Under the pieces are notes generated by a model that was not told where the DNA came from, made no database searches, and saw only the letters and a list, made by a program, of their open reading frames with translations. A DNA stretch of 64,000 bases from Amoeboaphelidium protococcarum (lineage: Eukaryota > Aphelidiomycota > Aphelidea): contig JALECJ010000254.1 in assembly GCA_023515745.1 (NCBI GenBank), forward strand, positions 310,001-374,000, in the 5' to 3' direction. The translations under genes were made by a program, and so were the position numbers. Shown here piece after piece: positions 49,540 through 62,998 of the stretch. Positions within the stretch are counted from its first letter, which is position 1; the number at the start of each line of letters is the position of its first letter.

Positions 49540-50981
49540 TTGAAGGATAGATGTCAATTCTACAATCATGTTCCTTACTCTACAACGATGCTGAAGTCCA
49601 GCATGCTTTCAGCGCATTCAGATTATCCAGCTACTCCTTCTTGTCTGTCATGTTATTGACAAGATCAGCATAACGATCATCTGAACTATCACCGTCTGTC
49701 TCACCATCATCTTTGGAAAAGACATTGTTAGACACAAAGCATACTCTATCAAATTTCAACACCTCTTTATGAAGATAGATCAGCGGAGATAATAACTGCT
49801 ATGGATCTCTTCCCATTGTGCAGTTAAATACCAAAACTCTAGTGCCAGCCTATTTATCATTCTCTATAGCTTTAGAGAACCATTTGCTGCAGGCACTGAG
49901 ACTCTCCGCGGTATGTGCTCCATCCATGTAGAATGTCAGACTGTTACCATCATCCTTCAAGACTTGTGCTCTACCTGGCCACCGAGCCTCTCGCAATCCA
50001 TTAAGAATGTCACTGCTTATCTATAGAGAACGTACTCTATCAGCATAAGCACTAGAGTTTGCATGGCCATATGAATGGTTACTACCACTCATTCGCTCTA
50101 GCCAAGTCTGCGCAAGAGCGGTGGCTAGTGCAGCATTTAGTTTTTAATGATCACCAGATAGTCCTACCTCAGATACTTATGAAGGAAGCTAATCAACGCA
50201 CATCAAAGCGCAATCAACATCTTAACTATGTTTTCTAATAACTTCCATCGCTTCATCTGTGGGCTACTACACTGTAATAGCCGGGCATCCTTACTTCATT
50301 ATACCAGCTTTATGCGAGGCAATTTCCGGCAAAGTATTACCAAGGATTGCCATGTGATCATAGCCTAGACTGGAAATCCCACACACTACAGGATGAGTTA
50401 CAATGTTGGTAGAGTCATACGTCCCACCAATACCAACTTCCATAATGGCAACATCAACACGCTCCTTGATAAATACATGTATAGCCATCAATGTTAGAAA
50501 TCTAAAATACGTTGGCATACTTTAAGGCTACAAGAAAGCTCATGGATGACAAAAGGTTATTACTTTCGAGAGTCGATAAACTTACGTTGGATGCATGCAA
50601 CCTGTCATAAACTTCATAAAAGTACCGGCTAAACGACTACTAACTAATAGGTGCCCCATCGATGCGAATACGCTCACGCACCTAGATCAGATGCGGTGAA
50701 GTGAATAGACCAGTTCTGACGCGTCGATTTTCATGCTGAGGATGGGCACAATGACGCAAAATACTCTCCGTCATGGCACATGTAGAACCTTTGCCTTTAG
50801 TACCGCTGACGTGCACGATATTCAGACCATTAACGTCCTGATCAGAGTACCCAATAGCAGCCAGGTATCGACGCATCTCAGGCAAGCTCTAGCTGTTCAT
50901 ACGCGGACCAGCCTTTCTAAGCGCGTTCAACACTGCGGCATTCGTCTACAGCCCATTCAGACACTCGATCGCGCTCTACAT
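49421..50981 (-). CDS. FPGS: Folylpolyglutamate synthase, two exons
   Basis: Complement of join(49421..50527, 50586..50981): 500 residues. [20 protein letters not shown] and [20 protein letters not shown] are typical eukaryotic FPGS starts. The P-loop is [16 protein letters not shown], then [20 protein letters not shown] and [15 protein letters not shown]. The 58-nt intron (50528-50585, GTAAGT...TTGTAG) falls between RLHASN and [10 protein letters not shown]. The enzyme adds glutamates to folates in cytosol and mitochondria. The end [20 protein letters not shown] matches the family. Upstream of the ATG the frame stays open, so a mitochondrial form could start earlier. Confidence 0.95.
50528..50585 (-). 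other. FPGS intron (58 nt)
   Basis: Minus strand GTAAGTTTATC...TCTTGTAG, phase 0; removing it restores a total length divisible by three and joins two conserved FPGS blocks. Confidence 0.93.
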
Positions 50982-51619
50982 GATACATTTCACAGAATAG
51001 CATGAATGACGGTATTTTAACTGGAATTCTTACTCTATAATTGCGCATCGGTTAATGTTAATGTTGATTCTACTGATTTGATGCAAGAGATTGATTAGAG
51101 TTTGAGGCCGTCATTACAATGCTCCGATTTGCAGTTTAGTAGAGAAGATTGCTGTTGATCACTTTACACTTGTATTGTAGATCAATCGGCATTGTTTGAA
51201 ATACCTCAACTTTATACATACATTCTTTCATTTATATTCTTCAACAAGAAATATGATATCTTAATTAAGAATTAAGAAAAAATTAGTATAAAAAGGTAGC
51301 ATACAACGAATAATCAAAGCACCGCGTAGATTAAACGAGTGTCCCATTTTCACAGTAAAGCTCACTCGATCTACAGTATCAGACGATGTTAAATCAAAAA
51401 TTTATTCTTTCCTGTTTTGTACATTATTTAATTGATTGATTTAGTTGAAGCAATTTTTTATTCAATTCTAAATACAGTATCATCATAATGATATAAGTTG
51501 GGAGATATCAGAGGCTAATGTGGCGGACAGTGAGTCAAGATCGAAGAGCTGCGATCAGCCAATGGCGCAGCTTACTTCTATTCTCATCAAGCCGACGCTC
51601 TTAGTAATAAGTTAATAAA
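50982..51619. other. Intergenic between FPGS and IDI, with a possible small ORF
   Basis: 638 bp between divergent starts. A 50-codon frame at 51006-51158 (MTVFQLEFLLYNCASVNVNV then DLMQEIDQSLRP), preceded in frame by TGA, has plausible composition and might continue by splicing at a 27-nt GT-AG stretch. The rest is very AT-rich with no supported feature. Confidence 0.35.
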
Positions 51620-52375
<756 letters not shown>

Positions 52376-52537
52376 TGACTTATCATTTAGTAAATTAATC
52401 TTTACACATTAATGTTACTCTTGCCACCTTTTTATAACTTCCTTTGCTGATCACGATCTTTTAACTAAACCGACAATCAAATCTTTCGCTAATTACTCTC
52501 AATCGTCTAAAGCAGATTTAAATATTTAATTAGGGCA

Positions 52538-53311
52538 ATGACTATAACGAGCGAGTTTGCTGTGGAAATGACTTGTGGTAGCTGTGTCAAGTCTGTGAAG
52601 GAGGCTTTTGGTATATTTGGTAAGCAGATAATTAGTATGAATGTTCAGCTTGAATAATAACGCGTCGTGGTTTAAAGTGACGTTCCAACTTCTACGTTGT
52701 ATAAAGTACTTAGAGACACTGGATTGAATGTTGTAGTTAGAGGTGTCGGTGCTTCGCTAGGTTAGAATATGGGTGCTGCGGTCTCTATACTGGATCATGT
52801 TATGACGCGTAATGGTTGCCTTCAGCAGGACTTGACTCCATATGGGTTGGTGCGTCTCGTCCAGGTGGAGAATGGCTAATGTTGGATAGACTTTTCGTTT
52901 ACAATTCGTGAATAAGATTGCCTTTACTCATACTTGAACGTGTCTGATGACGATAATGAATTGAATAATGTACCATTTGCTTTGGCTGTGCATGAATGCG
53001 GAGATTTTAGTCAGTCGGATGGACCTGGTGAAGTTCACACCTTAATCAGTGATCAAGTCCGGCTTGAATAGGATGGCAATACATTTACAGCATCATCCGT
53101 AGTTCCCAGCTGTCAGCTATAATTGCATGAAATTATAAGTCGCGCAATATGCTTTTATCCAAGCGGACTGTCAGTTGAAAATGTAAAAGAAGGAGCATAC
53201 TTAGGTGGTGTTGTTGCTCGATCCGCTGGTTTATTTGAAAATTAAAAGTTGGTATGTCCATGCAGTGGACTGAATGCGTTTGAAGAAGCGAAATCGTATT
53301 CGTTCAAGTGA
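52538..53311 (+). CDS. CCS1: Copper chaperone for superoxide dismutase
   Basis: 257 residues. Domain 1 is a heavy-metal-associated fold with MTCGSC (residues 11-16). Domain 2 is SOD-like: SLGQNMGAAVSILDHV, then FALAVHECGDFSQSDGPGEV; it has lost most catalytic metal ligands, as expected for CCS. The C-terminal CPC in KLVCPCSGLNAFEEAKSY corresponds to the CxC element of domain 3, followed by the aromatic/acidic region. CCS delivers copper to Cu/Zn-SOD and oxidises its disulfide. Yeast Ccs1 is 249 residues. Confidence 0.92.
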
Positions 53312-53369
53312 TCGTGTCATGTGACTGTCTATAAAGATGTTATTGTATTTTTAGTATTTCTAGATTTCA

Positions 53370-54692
53370 TCATAAATTTTTAATCGCAGCGAGAATGTTC
53401 CTACTATTCGGAATCTGAATCTAGTTATGACTGCTCATTTAGAGTAACTTTTCAGTGGCGATTGGGACTATCTGCTGCGGTTGCATCTATGCCACGTCCA
53501 TATCTCCGAGAATTACCGCCATCATTCCACTGACTAACGCAGCAGATTGCGATGTACCACTAGTCATTGCGACTTGATTGTTAGAGAGGTAATATGCACT
53601 CAGCAGATCTTGACCCGGAGCCCAGACTGTTACACACTGACCCGAATTTGACCATTCAGCGCGTGGTAACGATGTGCCGTCCTAAGTTGGAGCCAGTGCG
53701 CCGACTGTTATGACATTAGGCAAATTACCCGGTAGAAACTTGCAAGCTTCATCATTCTAATTGCCAGCAGCTGCAACTACTACTACACCCAGATGGATGA
53801 TATCTTAAATGATCTGATTGACCATAGGATCCTCCTGGAACTGGATAGAAAGGTTCACCACTGATTTGACTGGACGACCGCCATTAAACGCCACGCGTCT
53901 TAAATGATCAGCTTTGATATAATTAAGTCCTGCTAGCAGAAGAGATGTTGAACCCAAGCTCTGGGAATCCAGAATTTTAACACTGATAACCATTGCATTC
54001 TTTGCTACTCCATTTATAGATCCAGCTATCAGGCCGGCATTGAATGTACCATGGCCTTTCTAATCACTTGAATCTTCATATGGGACCAAATTAATACCAG
54101 TAAATACTCGATCAACGGGAAGATCTTGATGCAGATTCACTCCAGTGTCCATGATGTAGACTTAAACGCCGGACCCAGCAGATTAAGGAATCTGAAGTTG
54201 GTTATCAAGGAGCCCATCTGCCATATCTAATGCCCAATTCGCAATAGGCGTCTCAACCAGTCGACCAGATGGTGAAACCTACTTGGTAAACTATAGCGTA
54301 TCTTGGAATTGAACCGCAGAGAACTCTTGAGCAGCCTGAGCAATAACCTGATCCTTGAGCACATTTTTGCACTTGTCTCGCTGTTTCAAATCAGCGAGCA
54401 CCCGTTCATTACACTGATTAGTGATGTAAGCATTAATCTCTACCAATGGCTCCATATGAAGTTGATCAGCATCAGTCTCTTTATGATTTCTAAGATACTA
54501 CTAGTGCTCAATAAATAATCTGTGATATGTAGTGTTGCCTGCATCATTAGGAGTATCAAAGAAGATTACGCACTTATTCTAACAGGCTAGCGTCGCGTTA
54601 GACTTAACAACGATTGCCTCCACGAGAAGTTATGCTGATAAGAAACACAGCGCTACTAGCTGGCATATAATACTCTGCTTATATCCTACCAT
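53370..54692 (-). CDS. Subtilisin-like serine protease (S8, proteinase K type)
   Basis: 440 residues. Signal peptide MVGYKQSIICQLVALCFLSA is followed by an inhibitor-I9-like propeptide (residues ~35-120) and a catalytic domain with the full triad: VYIMDTGVNL (Asp182), DQKGHGTFNAGLIAG (His214), oxyanion VVVAAAGNQND (Asn311) and SGTSQSAALVSG (Ser381). The order and spacing suit secreted or vacuolar fungal subtilases. Its 3' end is 58 bp from the convergent CCS gene. Confidence 0.95.
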
Positions 54693-55441
54693 TTTCTAAT
54701 AAATCTAAATTTCTGGAATCTCAATTAGTAAAAGAGATCAATTGAACCGAGTGTTCATGAAGCTGCACAAGGCCGACGTAATGGAAAGTCATGAGGTAAT
54801 GTCAACGAGTTGATACGTGGCACAAGCCTATGATTTCGTGAAGGTAACACACGTGAAATTTTGTACCAACTTTTGACTAAAGATCATAATGTACTGTCAA
54901 AGCCATACAATAAATTTCTTATGTCATGAAAGAATATAGAATATTTAAAGAGAGTAGTTTCTCCGTGCCGTGATATTAGGCAGATTGAAATGTCTTCTGG
55001 CAATAGCTTTAATGGAACAACTCAAACATCACAAGGTGTGATACATTGCCAGAGAGCAATAATATATGATTTAGCTGCATCGAAATCAATTATACCAGTA
55101 TTTTAAAACCTCCTCTATCATTTAAAAGTTATCGCAAGTGCAGAACACCACGCGTTGTTCTGAGTGATTTTATTGAGTGTGGTTAGCACTTCTCCGACAT
55201 CACCAACATTTACGACGCCACTCCCCTAAACAGTTTCTCATATCGGATAGGATTTGAAACGAATGTACAGCGAGTCATTTATTGCAGCAATTAAACGAGA
55301 TTCTTCTTTTTCCGTTTTGAATTGATAACCATTTCGTTAATCTTGACCGTTTCACTCTTCATCTGAAATACACTATACACGGTTTATCCTACCATTCTAT
55401 ACTACTGTATATCCGCAGCACTGTCTTTATCTGGCTTAACA
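54693..55441. other. Intergenic between subtilase and MLH1, with a TGA-interrupted minus-strand frame
   Basis: 749 bp. On the minus strand a frame reading KTEKEESRLIAAINDSLYIR then FKSYPI, TGA (55238-55240), and GVVNVGDVGEVLTTLNKI to TGA 55118-55120 has protein-like composition but no ATG. An overlapping 190-codon frame also runs without TGA but looks random. This may be a relic or an exon of an unrecognised gene. No RNA gene seen. Confidence 0.35.
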
Positions 55442-58096
55442 ATGACGCGTGAGTACCATCAAAAGATTAAAAAATTACCTCAGGATGTGATTAATAAGAT
55501 TGCTGCTGGTGAGGTGATACATCGTCCTAGTAATGCTTTGAAGGAAATGTTGGAGAATAGTATTGATGCTGGTGCTGACCGTATAGATGTTATTGTCAAA
55601 GATGGTGGGTTGAAGATGATGTAAATTACGGATAATGGTCATGGTATTGCACCTGAAGACCTGCCATTGCTATGTGAACGCCATGCTACCTCTAAACTGG
55701 AAACATTTGAAGACTTGCTGGGCGGAAAAGTCTAAACTTTTGGTTTCAGAGGAGAGGCGCTGGCCAGTATAAGTCACTGCGCCAAAGTCACTGTTATATC
55801 CAAGACTGCTGATAGTTAATGTGCATATCGAGCGTGGTTTGCCAATAACAAGCTTGTATCGGATCCCTCGTCAAAAGCTGCTGTTATAGAAGTGCGTCCA
55901 CAGCCATGTGCCCACTCTGATCCTCATGGAACCGTGATCACTGTTGAGGATTTGTTCTATTCACTGCCAATGAGAAGGAAGGCATTCTCCAACACGGCTC
56001 GTACGTATAGTGAAGAGCATGCCCGCATAGTTGAAGTTGTCTCCAAGTATGCAATCCACTATCCTCACATCAAATTTACCTGTAAGAAGTAAGGCTCATC
56101 GTTCGATGTAAATACTCTTTAGCTTCCGACCGGTTATGAGCGTTCCCGGATTGCTGTTATTCAGAACATTATTGGGAAAATTTCTGCTTTGAAAATGAAA
56201 CCTCTACATCTGGACAAACCTGAGCTTTATCTTAGTGTTAACTCTATTGTCAGTGATCCGGCTTAACCAGTTGAATCCAGCCTCAAGTCTAAACTGGTCC
56301 TGTTCATCAATAATAGACTGGTGGAAAGTAATTCTATTCGTAAAGCTGTTGAAGCTGTCTATAATGGTACTCATAACAATGAACATGTTTCTGCCTAGTC
56401 CAAGGGATCAAAGTAGTCTTATTGGGTGTATTTATCGCTGCAGATTGATCCTCGGCGCATTGATGTCAATGTCCATCCTACTAAGCGTGAAGTTCAGTTC
56501 CTTAATGAAGTTGAAATATGTCAGAGCATATCTTCATGGATGATCTCCTGTATATTCTCATCATCTGACTAAGCATAGCGAACGTTGGCGAAGGTTCCCG
56601 TGACCCAACAGAAGTCGATTCCTTAAAATGCTTCACCGCAATCGAAGGCGGTAACTTCATTATCAGGTGAGCGGAACTAATCATTAGTTGGCAGAGTAGG
56701 TAAACCGAAATAGTAGTATGCTGAAGGATCCTCTCCCGCTAGTCAAATTCATCGGGATTCTGCCCCATCTGGATCATCCTCAATCCCTTAAAAGACATCG
56801 TCTGTAAATGCTACATTCTCAAATCCTAATCCTGCTAAGTAAGTGCGCACAGACTCTTCCATGTAAAAGCTCGACTCATTTGCTGGTTTTGGATCTTCTC
56901 AGTCCAGGCCTCAAGTGTGGAAAGTTCCTCAACCATCTCTACTGGGTGACAATGTTCAACGGTAAAGCATTGCTGATCCGTTCAGAAGTTTTCAGTAGAC
57001 TCTAACCCCTCGATCAAAGTAAATACTTGGCGATCCCGATCCTGCTACTAAGCGTTCTTCTATGGTCTCTTAAGAGCCTCTAGACTCAGCAAGAGTGGCA
57101 TCAAAGCGCGCTAAGTAGACCCTGCTAGACACAAGTAGCATTGCGTCAGTAGCTGTTAAGTAAGTCTTGTCAGATGATTAAGGCTCCGATATCGTTAGTA
57201 ACGTCAGCACTATAACAAGGCAAGATTTGGTTGGCGGCAGAAGAAAAGACCTTGTCCCTGAGAAAGACTTTGACAGTCTTCCTGTTCATGGTAACATCAA
57301 TTCTAATCTGGACATAAAAGAACGTAAAGAAGTTAATCTCGCTTCAATAAAAAACCTGCGTTAGTAATTCATTGAGTCGGCTGATCAAAATATCGGAAGC
57401 ATTTTACAACATCACACTTTTGTTGGTGTGATGGATGATAAGAATGCGTTGGTATAGTACGATACTAAACTGCTAAAGGTTAATTATTACGAAATTTCAT
57501 ATGACTTCTTCTATGGGATTACATTACGCGATTTTAGTAACTTTGGCTCATATGTGCTATCATCTCCTGTGAAAGTACAAGATCTCATCTCAATGGCTCT
57601 GCGTAGTCTGATTAAATGTGGAGTTTAGCTGGAATTGCCTCAGGATATTACTACAGACTAGTTAATTGCTGAGCTATCCAGTTGTCTGATAAATCACTCC
57701 GCGATGTTTCAAGACTATTTTGCTATTGCCATCACCACAGATGGGTCGCTTAAAAGTATACCATTGCTTATCAAAAATTACATCCCGAATTTGGCCAAGT
57801 TGCCTCTATTCATACTCCGTCTGGCCTCTGAAGTTACTTATGACGAGGAAGAAACTTGCCTGTAAGCCATTTGTCATGAACTTGGTCAGTTCTACCAGAC
57901 TGAAAGATTCTCTCCGTAACAGTCAGTTGAGGATTATCACAAGATGGTCGAATTAGTGTTGTTCGAAGCGTTTAAGCCTTAATTAGCAAGTGGGCCATCT
58001 AAGTCGTCTGGTATTTGTATATCCAAAGATAAAGCATCTGCATTTCAAGAGCTTGCTGAATTATCGAAGCTATATCGCGTCTTTGAACGCTGCTGA
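55442..58096 (+). CDS. MLH1: MLH1 mismatch-repair ATPase
   Basis: 884 residues, one exon. GHKL ATPase motifs: [20 protein letters not shown], then [37 protein letters not shown] and [36 protein letters not shown] and [19 protein letters not shown] complete the N-terminal half. A Ser/Gln/Pro-rich linker spans ~residues 380-620. The C-terminal dimerisation domain ends in [11 protein letters not shown], the conserved MLH1 FERC terminus. MLH1 pairs with PMS proteins as MutL-alpha. The linker is longer than in human MLH1 (756 residues). Confidence 0.97.
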
Positions 58097-58781
58097 TTCT
58101 CCAATATGCGCAGATAATAATGAATTATGCATCAAGTTGCCTTGCTATGCCCCTCATCATTATATCATACTTTGCATTATAAGTAAGTACAGTTGAATAA
58201 TTATCTGAACCTCAACTTCTATAAAATTCTAAGCTCAGAACTACTTACCTTCTTGTACTTGATGCGAATATTGTGCTGATGGTTGCATCCCAAGTCCATA
58301 CATTTACTATAGTCTGTTTCAAATACTGTAGGTAGACTAGTAAGCTGACGCATTAACATTGATTCACAGATATTCAAATTTGCACATTTCTAGACTATCT
58401 CGTAATACAGCTTGTCTTCAACTTGATTAGTGAGTATATCAGAACGCCCGTTTAATTAGAGTGTAAATGTAAAGTATTTAAGCCTTTACAGTAAAGAATG
58501 CGCTTTGACTGGGTGACATAGCATAGTATGACCAATTTAAATAATTTTCATATCAATAGAATCCGTAATTAATGATATACATAACTAGTCGTACTACTGA
58601 GAAGTTGTTTTATTATTTTGAAGTGAAATTCCAGTATATCTCATTTTTGATCGATTGTTGATCGTATCCAACCAGATCAATGACAAACAATGTGAATGAT
58701 CACGCGTATGTTTGCGTGAGTGTGTGAGGGGGCCGTGTGGGGGTGAACAAACAAACAAACAAACTGGTAATACTCTCACAA

Positions 58782-60114
58782 GGTGGAGTTGGTTCGCGCG
58801 TCCACTTCTTATCCTCAAACAACTCTGAAGAGAGGACCCACCGGTTTAGAGGCATACTTTAAGGAAGCATCTGATCAGTACGACTCTCAATTCTTTGGGA
58901 GCTACCAACTTGGGTAAGCATCTGTAAATTTAGCTCTACTTACCGAATGACACTGTCATTCCGATCGATGTGGACTTGTGTATTGTATGTCCTCACTCTC
59001 TTCCTAGTTGGCACATTATGTGTTGCTCCTCTCCTCTCTCTCTCTCTCTCTCTCTCCTCTCTGTCTACCTGTCTATCTGTCTGCTATGCTATCTGCTGTC
59101 TGTCTGTACCCCCACCAACCTGCAAATTTGGTCACAATCAGAACTGCTCTCTGTTAACCGGAGGTGCTGAGTTCATACGATGTCACCCCAGTTCAGANNN
59201 NNNNNNNNNNNNNNNNNNNNNNNNNNNNNNNNNNNNNNNNNNNNNNNNNNNNNNNNNNNNNNNNNNNNNNNNNNNNNNNNNNNNNNNNNNNNNNNNNNNN
59301 NNNNNNNNNNNNNNNNNNNNNNNNNNNNNNNNNNNNNNNNNNNNNNNNNNNNNNNNNNNNNNNNNNNNNNNNNNNNNNNNNNNNNNNNNNNNNNNNNNNN
59401 NNNNNNNNNNNNNNNNNNNNNNNNNNNNNNNNNNNNNNNNNNNNNNNNNNNNNNNNNNNNNNNNNNNNNNNNNNNNNNNNNNNNNNNNNNNNNNNNNNNN
59501 NNNNNNNNNNNNNNNNNNNNNNNNNNNNNNNNNNNNNNNNNNNNNNNNNNNNNNNNNNNNNNNNNNNNNNNNNNNNNNNNNNNNNNNNNNNNNNNNNNNN
59601 NNNNNNNNNNNNNNNNNNNNNNNNNNNNNNNNNNNNNNNNNNNNNNNNNNNNNNNNNNNNNNNNNNNNNNNNNNNNNNNNNNNNNNNNNNNNNNNNNNNN
59701 NNNNNNNNNNNNNNNNNNNNNNNNNNNNNNNNNNNNNNNNNNNNNNNAAGCGGGTGCAGCGACACTAATTGCGTTGTGCCATAGCCCGCCGAAACCCCGT
59801 CGACAGCCTTGCGCTGAAGCAGAGTTTGCCTCAAGAACGTCATTACGATGCAATATATATGGTGTTGGGCATTCGGATGACGGGCAATTCTGGGCAGCAT
59901 TGACCGTGGGGGACTTTGCTGCCAAACTCTAGATTAACTGGTAGATGGTACTGGTATGGCTGGATGGATGGCTCTCGGTAAGGGGATGCCTATTTACTAA
60001 CTGTCTGAGTGCGTGCCTTTGTGTGTGCTGTAACTCTAACTTGTCACTGTAGGTTCCTCATACACCTCCTGCCATCATTTATCACAAGCGGACGCTGAAT
60101 ACCTCCGGACTAAC
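58782..60114 (+). pseudogene. Frameshifted copy of the repeat gene
   Basis: Exon-like segments correspond to those of the left copy: RGPTGLEAYFKEASDQYDSQ before a GTAAGC donor near 58914; post-gap sequence from 59748; and TSCHHLSQADAEYLRTN before GTAAGT near 60115. In the post-gap exon an extra TA turns CAATATATGG into CAATATATATGG. This shifts the frame out of YGVGHSDDGQFW and reaches TGA within about 13 codons. Further on, CTCTATTACATTCTGG is CTCTAGATTAACTGG, another length change. Product unknown, as for the left copy. Confidence 0.5.
59198..59747. other. Assembly gap, 550 Ns
   Basis: A run of N at the position equivalent to the gap in the left copy. Confidence 0.99.
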
Positions 60115-60758
60115 GTAAGTATTTGGCTTTGGTGTGGTGCAATGTATTCCCAGACTCTGTTTTGTGTAGATTGCGTGTTAAATGATTCCTCTCTCTCTCT
60201 CTCTCTGTCAGTAGTAGTTTTGTAAAGTTGGTGGCTGAGTGCAACTACTTGGCGTCAATCATATCATGAAGCACTCAGTCACCATCTCGTATGTATTTGT
60301 ACATTTTCATGATATGGGTGACCTTAATATATATTCATCCCCATCATACATACATATCTTATTTCTTTCATTTTTCATATGACAGAGTGTTTCATAATCA
60401 TCTCCGCAGCTTATTAGGTGCAAACGCGATAATGGAATTGTAAGAGAGGAAAATACACTAGTGAGTAATAAAGACTTTGAGGACTCCTTGCAGAGATGAC
60501 TCAATAGCTGAAAGTATAGAAAGACCCCCGCGTTAAGTAGTATACATCAAACTAATATGAACCATACTCAAAATACCTTCAAAGAGTCCATTATACGCGC
60601 GCTTTTGGCACCTGATCGCCTTGAGCTTCTTTCGCGTCTAAAACTTGTTTCTTCTTCTTCTTCGTTGTCGTTTCCTTTTAGATTGTGGATATATTTTGTA
60701 TCAAGAATTATATTTTAATCTTTAATACAGCTGCAAATAGTTTAATATACTGTATATT

Positions 60759-62873
60759 ATGAACAGTGAAGCGTTGAAAGAGTTTAATAAACGTGAATTG
60801 TTGGACATTATAGACAGTGTGGGCGGAGTGAAAGCGCTTGTTCTCGATCCATCGCTGTCAGGTCCTCTCTCTCTTATGGTGGGATATTCCGTTCTGAAAG
60901 AGCATGGAATTGAAAAGATTTATCTTCTTGATGGACCTGAACTGCAGACCGACTGTGCCTCTATCCTGTATCTCACTAGAGGTAGTGTACATTTAATGAA
61001 GTTGATTAGTTAGCAGGTGAAGGGATTGATCCGCCAGGCAACTCCGCCGCGCGCCACCTCTCATCCAGACGGTATAGATTAAAGCAGCGGTAGTAATAAT
61101 TTCGCATCTAATGCACTAGACTCAGAGTAGTTTGATAGAAATTTCAAGGTTATATTTATTCCTAAACGATTATCTGCATGCGAACGAGTGTTGGAAGATT
61201 CTGGTGTTCTTGCAGACGTGTCAATTAGTGAGTTGCACCTGGATTGGATACCATTGGCGGATGATGTTTGGTCTTTGGAAATACCTCAACTCTTTCCCGA
61301 TTTGTATATAGATGGAGACACGACTTGCCTATATGATGTTGCCAAATCATTAATGAAGATTCAGCATATGTATGGCCTGATTCCTCGTATACTCGGCCTT
61401 GGTAGTAATGCTCAGATTGTGGCTGATTTGGTAAAGTAAATGCGAGAAGAGCATGGTCTAGATGAGCATTATTCATCTCAGTCTCTGTCATCGCAGTCTC
61501 TACCGCATTTGGATTGTTTGTACGTGTTTGATAGAACCGCTGATATGTATACTCCCCTACTGACTGGTCTTACGTATGAATCGCTGGTTAATGATTTCAT
61601 TGGTATCAATAATGTTAGTGTGGAGATTGATCACCGGGTGGCGAAATCAATTCAACCTGGTGATAAGTAGAAGCACTCTCTCAGTCGGTAGAATGATGCT
61701 TTGTATGATGATCTGAAATGCCTCAATTTTGTCAGTGTTCCCGCTGTGTTGAATAGTGTGGCCAAAGAGATTAGTTCTGATTATTAGCAGAGAGATCAGG
61801 CAAAGACTGTGAGTCAATTGAAAGAGTTTGTGAATAAATTGGGTGGTCTCAAAGTCAAGTAGTCGTCATTGAGTGTTCATGTGGCCATGTGTGAGTATAT
61901 ACAACGTTTGACGGGTGACCGAAAGTTTAGATTAATGCTGGAGTATGAGCAGAATGCCTTGATGGGACAATTAGATTAGTTTTTGGATTAGTATTTGGAG
62001 GCGTTGATATATAGTGGTGAAACTTCTGTTTACGAGGTGATGCGGTTGTTGTGCTTGTAATCAATCACTTCACCCTCTGGCGGCTTGAAGAGTAAAAGTA
62101 TTGAACTACTGCGGACTGCTGTTTTGTAGTAATATGGATACCAATACGTGTCTCTGTTTGATATTCTTGAAAGTAGATTGAATCTTTTAGCATAGAGTGG
62201 AGGAGGTAAAGCCAAGAGTAATGTGCAGTTGCTCAAGGATAGATTGAAGTTGGTCATGGAGAATGTTAACGAACAGGAACCAGATGATATGTCTTATGTT
62301 TACTCTGGATACTTTTCACCTGTTCTGTGTCGCCTTGTGGAAGTTATGCAGAAGAATCGTTTTTAGAATTAGTAAGTTGGACCAGATCAGGCTGCAATTA
62401 TGTAAAAGTAATAATAGTCATTGCCAAAGGAGAAGCAGAGTCCCAATGAGAAGTAGTCATAGTCTTATGTGTCGTAAATTATGAATAGTCGAAGGAAACA
62501 GAATTAAAGAGCCGGCACTGACGTTTGGAATGGTCTCACTGAAGTGGTGGATTCCATTGGCCTCACCAAGGTGGAAGAGTATCAATAGCCTCCGAAAGGC
62601 TCAGTTTCGTCTTAATTGAATGCTTCAAATGTCACCTCTTATGGAAATGCTGCTGCTGGTAATAGAAGTAGAATTGTTCTTGTTCTATTCCTGGGTGGTT
62701 GCACATATTCCGAGTTGGCAGCTATAAGGTATCTTAATAGTCGGTCCTAGACGGAAGAGTATGTGGTGCTTACTACATCTATGCTCAACGGTGTTAAACT
62801 GATGGAAACAATAGGCCATGCATCTGGATGTAACTGGCAATCTTTATTATCGTCATCTTAATTAATGAACTGA
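60759..62873 (+). CDS. VPS33: VPS33, Sec1/Munc18 family
   Basis: 704 residues, one exon. N-terminal domain LVLDPSLSGPLSLMVGYSVL, with the Vps33 pattern of (L)LDP.LsgPL. Then KVIFIPKRLSACERVLEDSG, LPHLDCLYVFDRTADMYTPL with LTGLTYESLVNDFIGI (SM-protein core), and LGGLKVKQSSLSVHVAMCEY. C-terminal RIVLVLFLGGCTYSELAAIR is the classic SM closing element. A Gln-rich insert near residues 545-580 is written mostly with TAA/TAG. Vps33 is the SM subunit of HOPS/CORVET and chaperones SNAREs at endosome and vacuole. Family length is ~600-690. Confidence 0.95.
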
Positions 62874-62998
62874 ATTTATAAAAGTAATTTAGATTCGATA
62901 AATGAGATATATATTTAAATTATAGTTTGTATATTTATTTCCTCACATACTCAAAAGTATTACTCTTAAATGATCATTTTTTGGCACTAAGCGTTTGA

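Larger units (their letters stand above)
58410..60379. repeat. Right copy of the ~2 kb inverted repeat, containing an assembly gap
   Basis: Plus-strand match to the reverse complement of 26684-28684, with substitutions and microsatellite length differences. For example, the long CT tract at 59033-59056 replaces the GGAGA-type tract, and the GACA repeat is shorter. The outer and inner edges correspond to those of the left copy. The gene pieces inside point rightward, away from the left copy. Confidence 0.9.
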
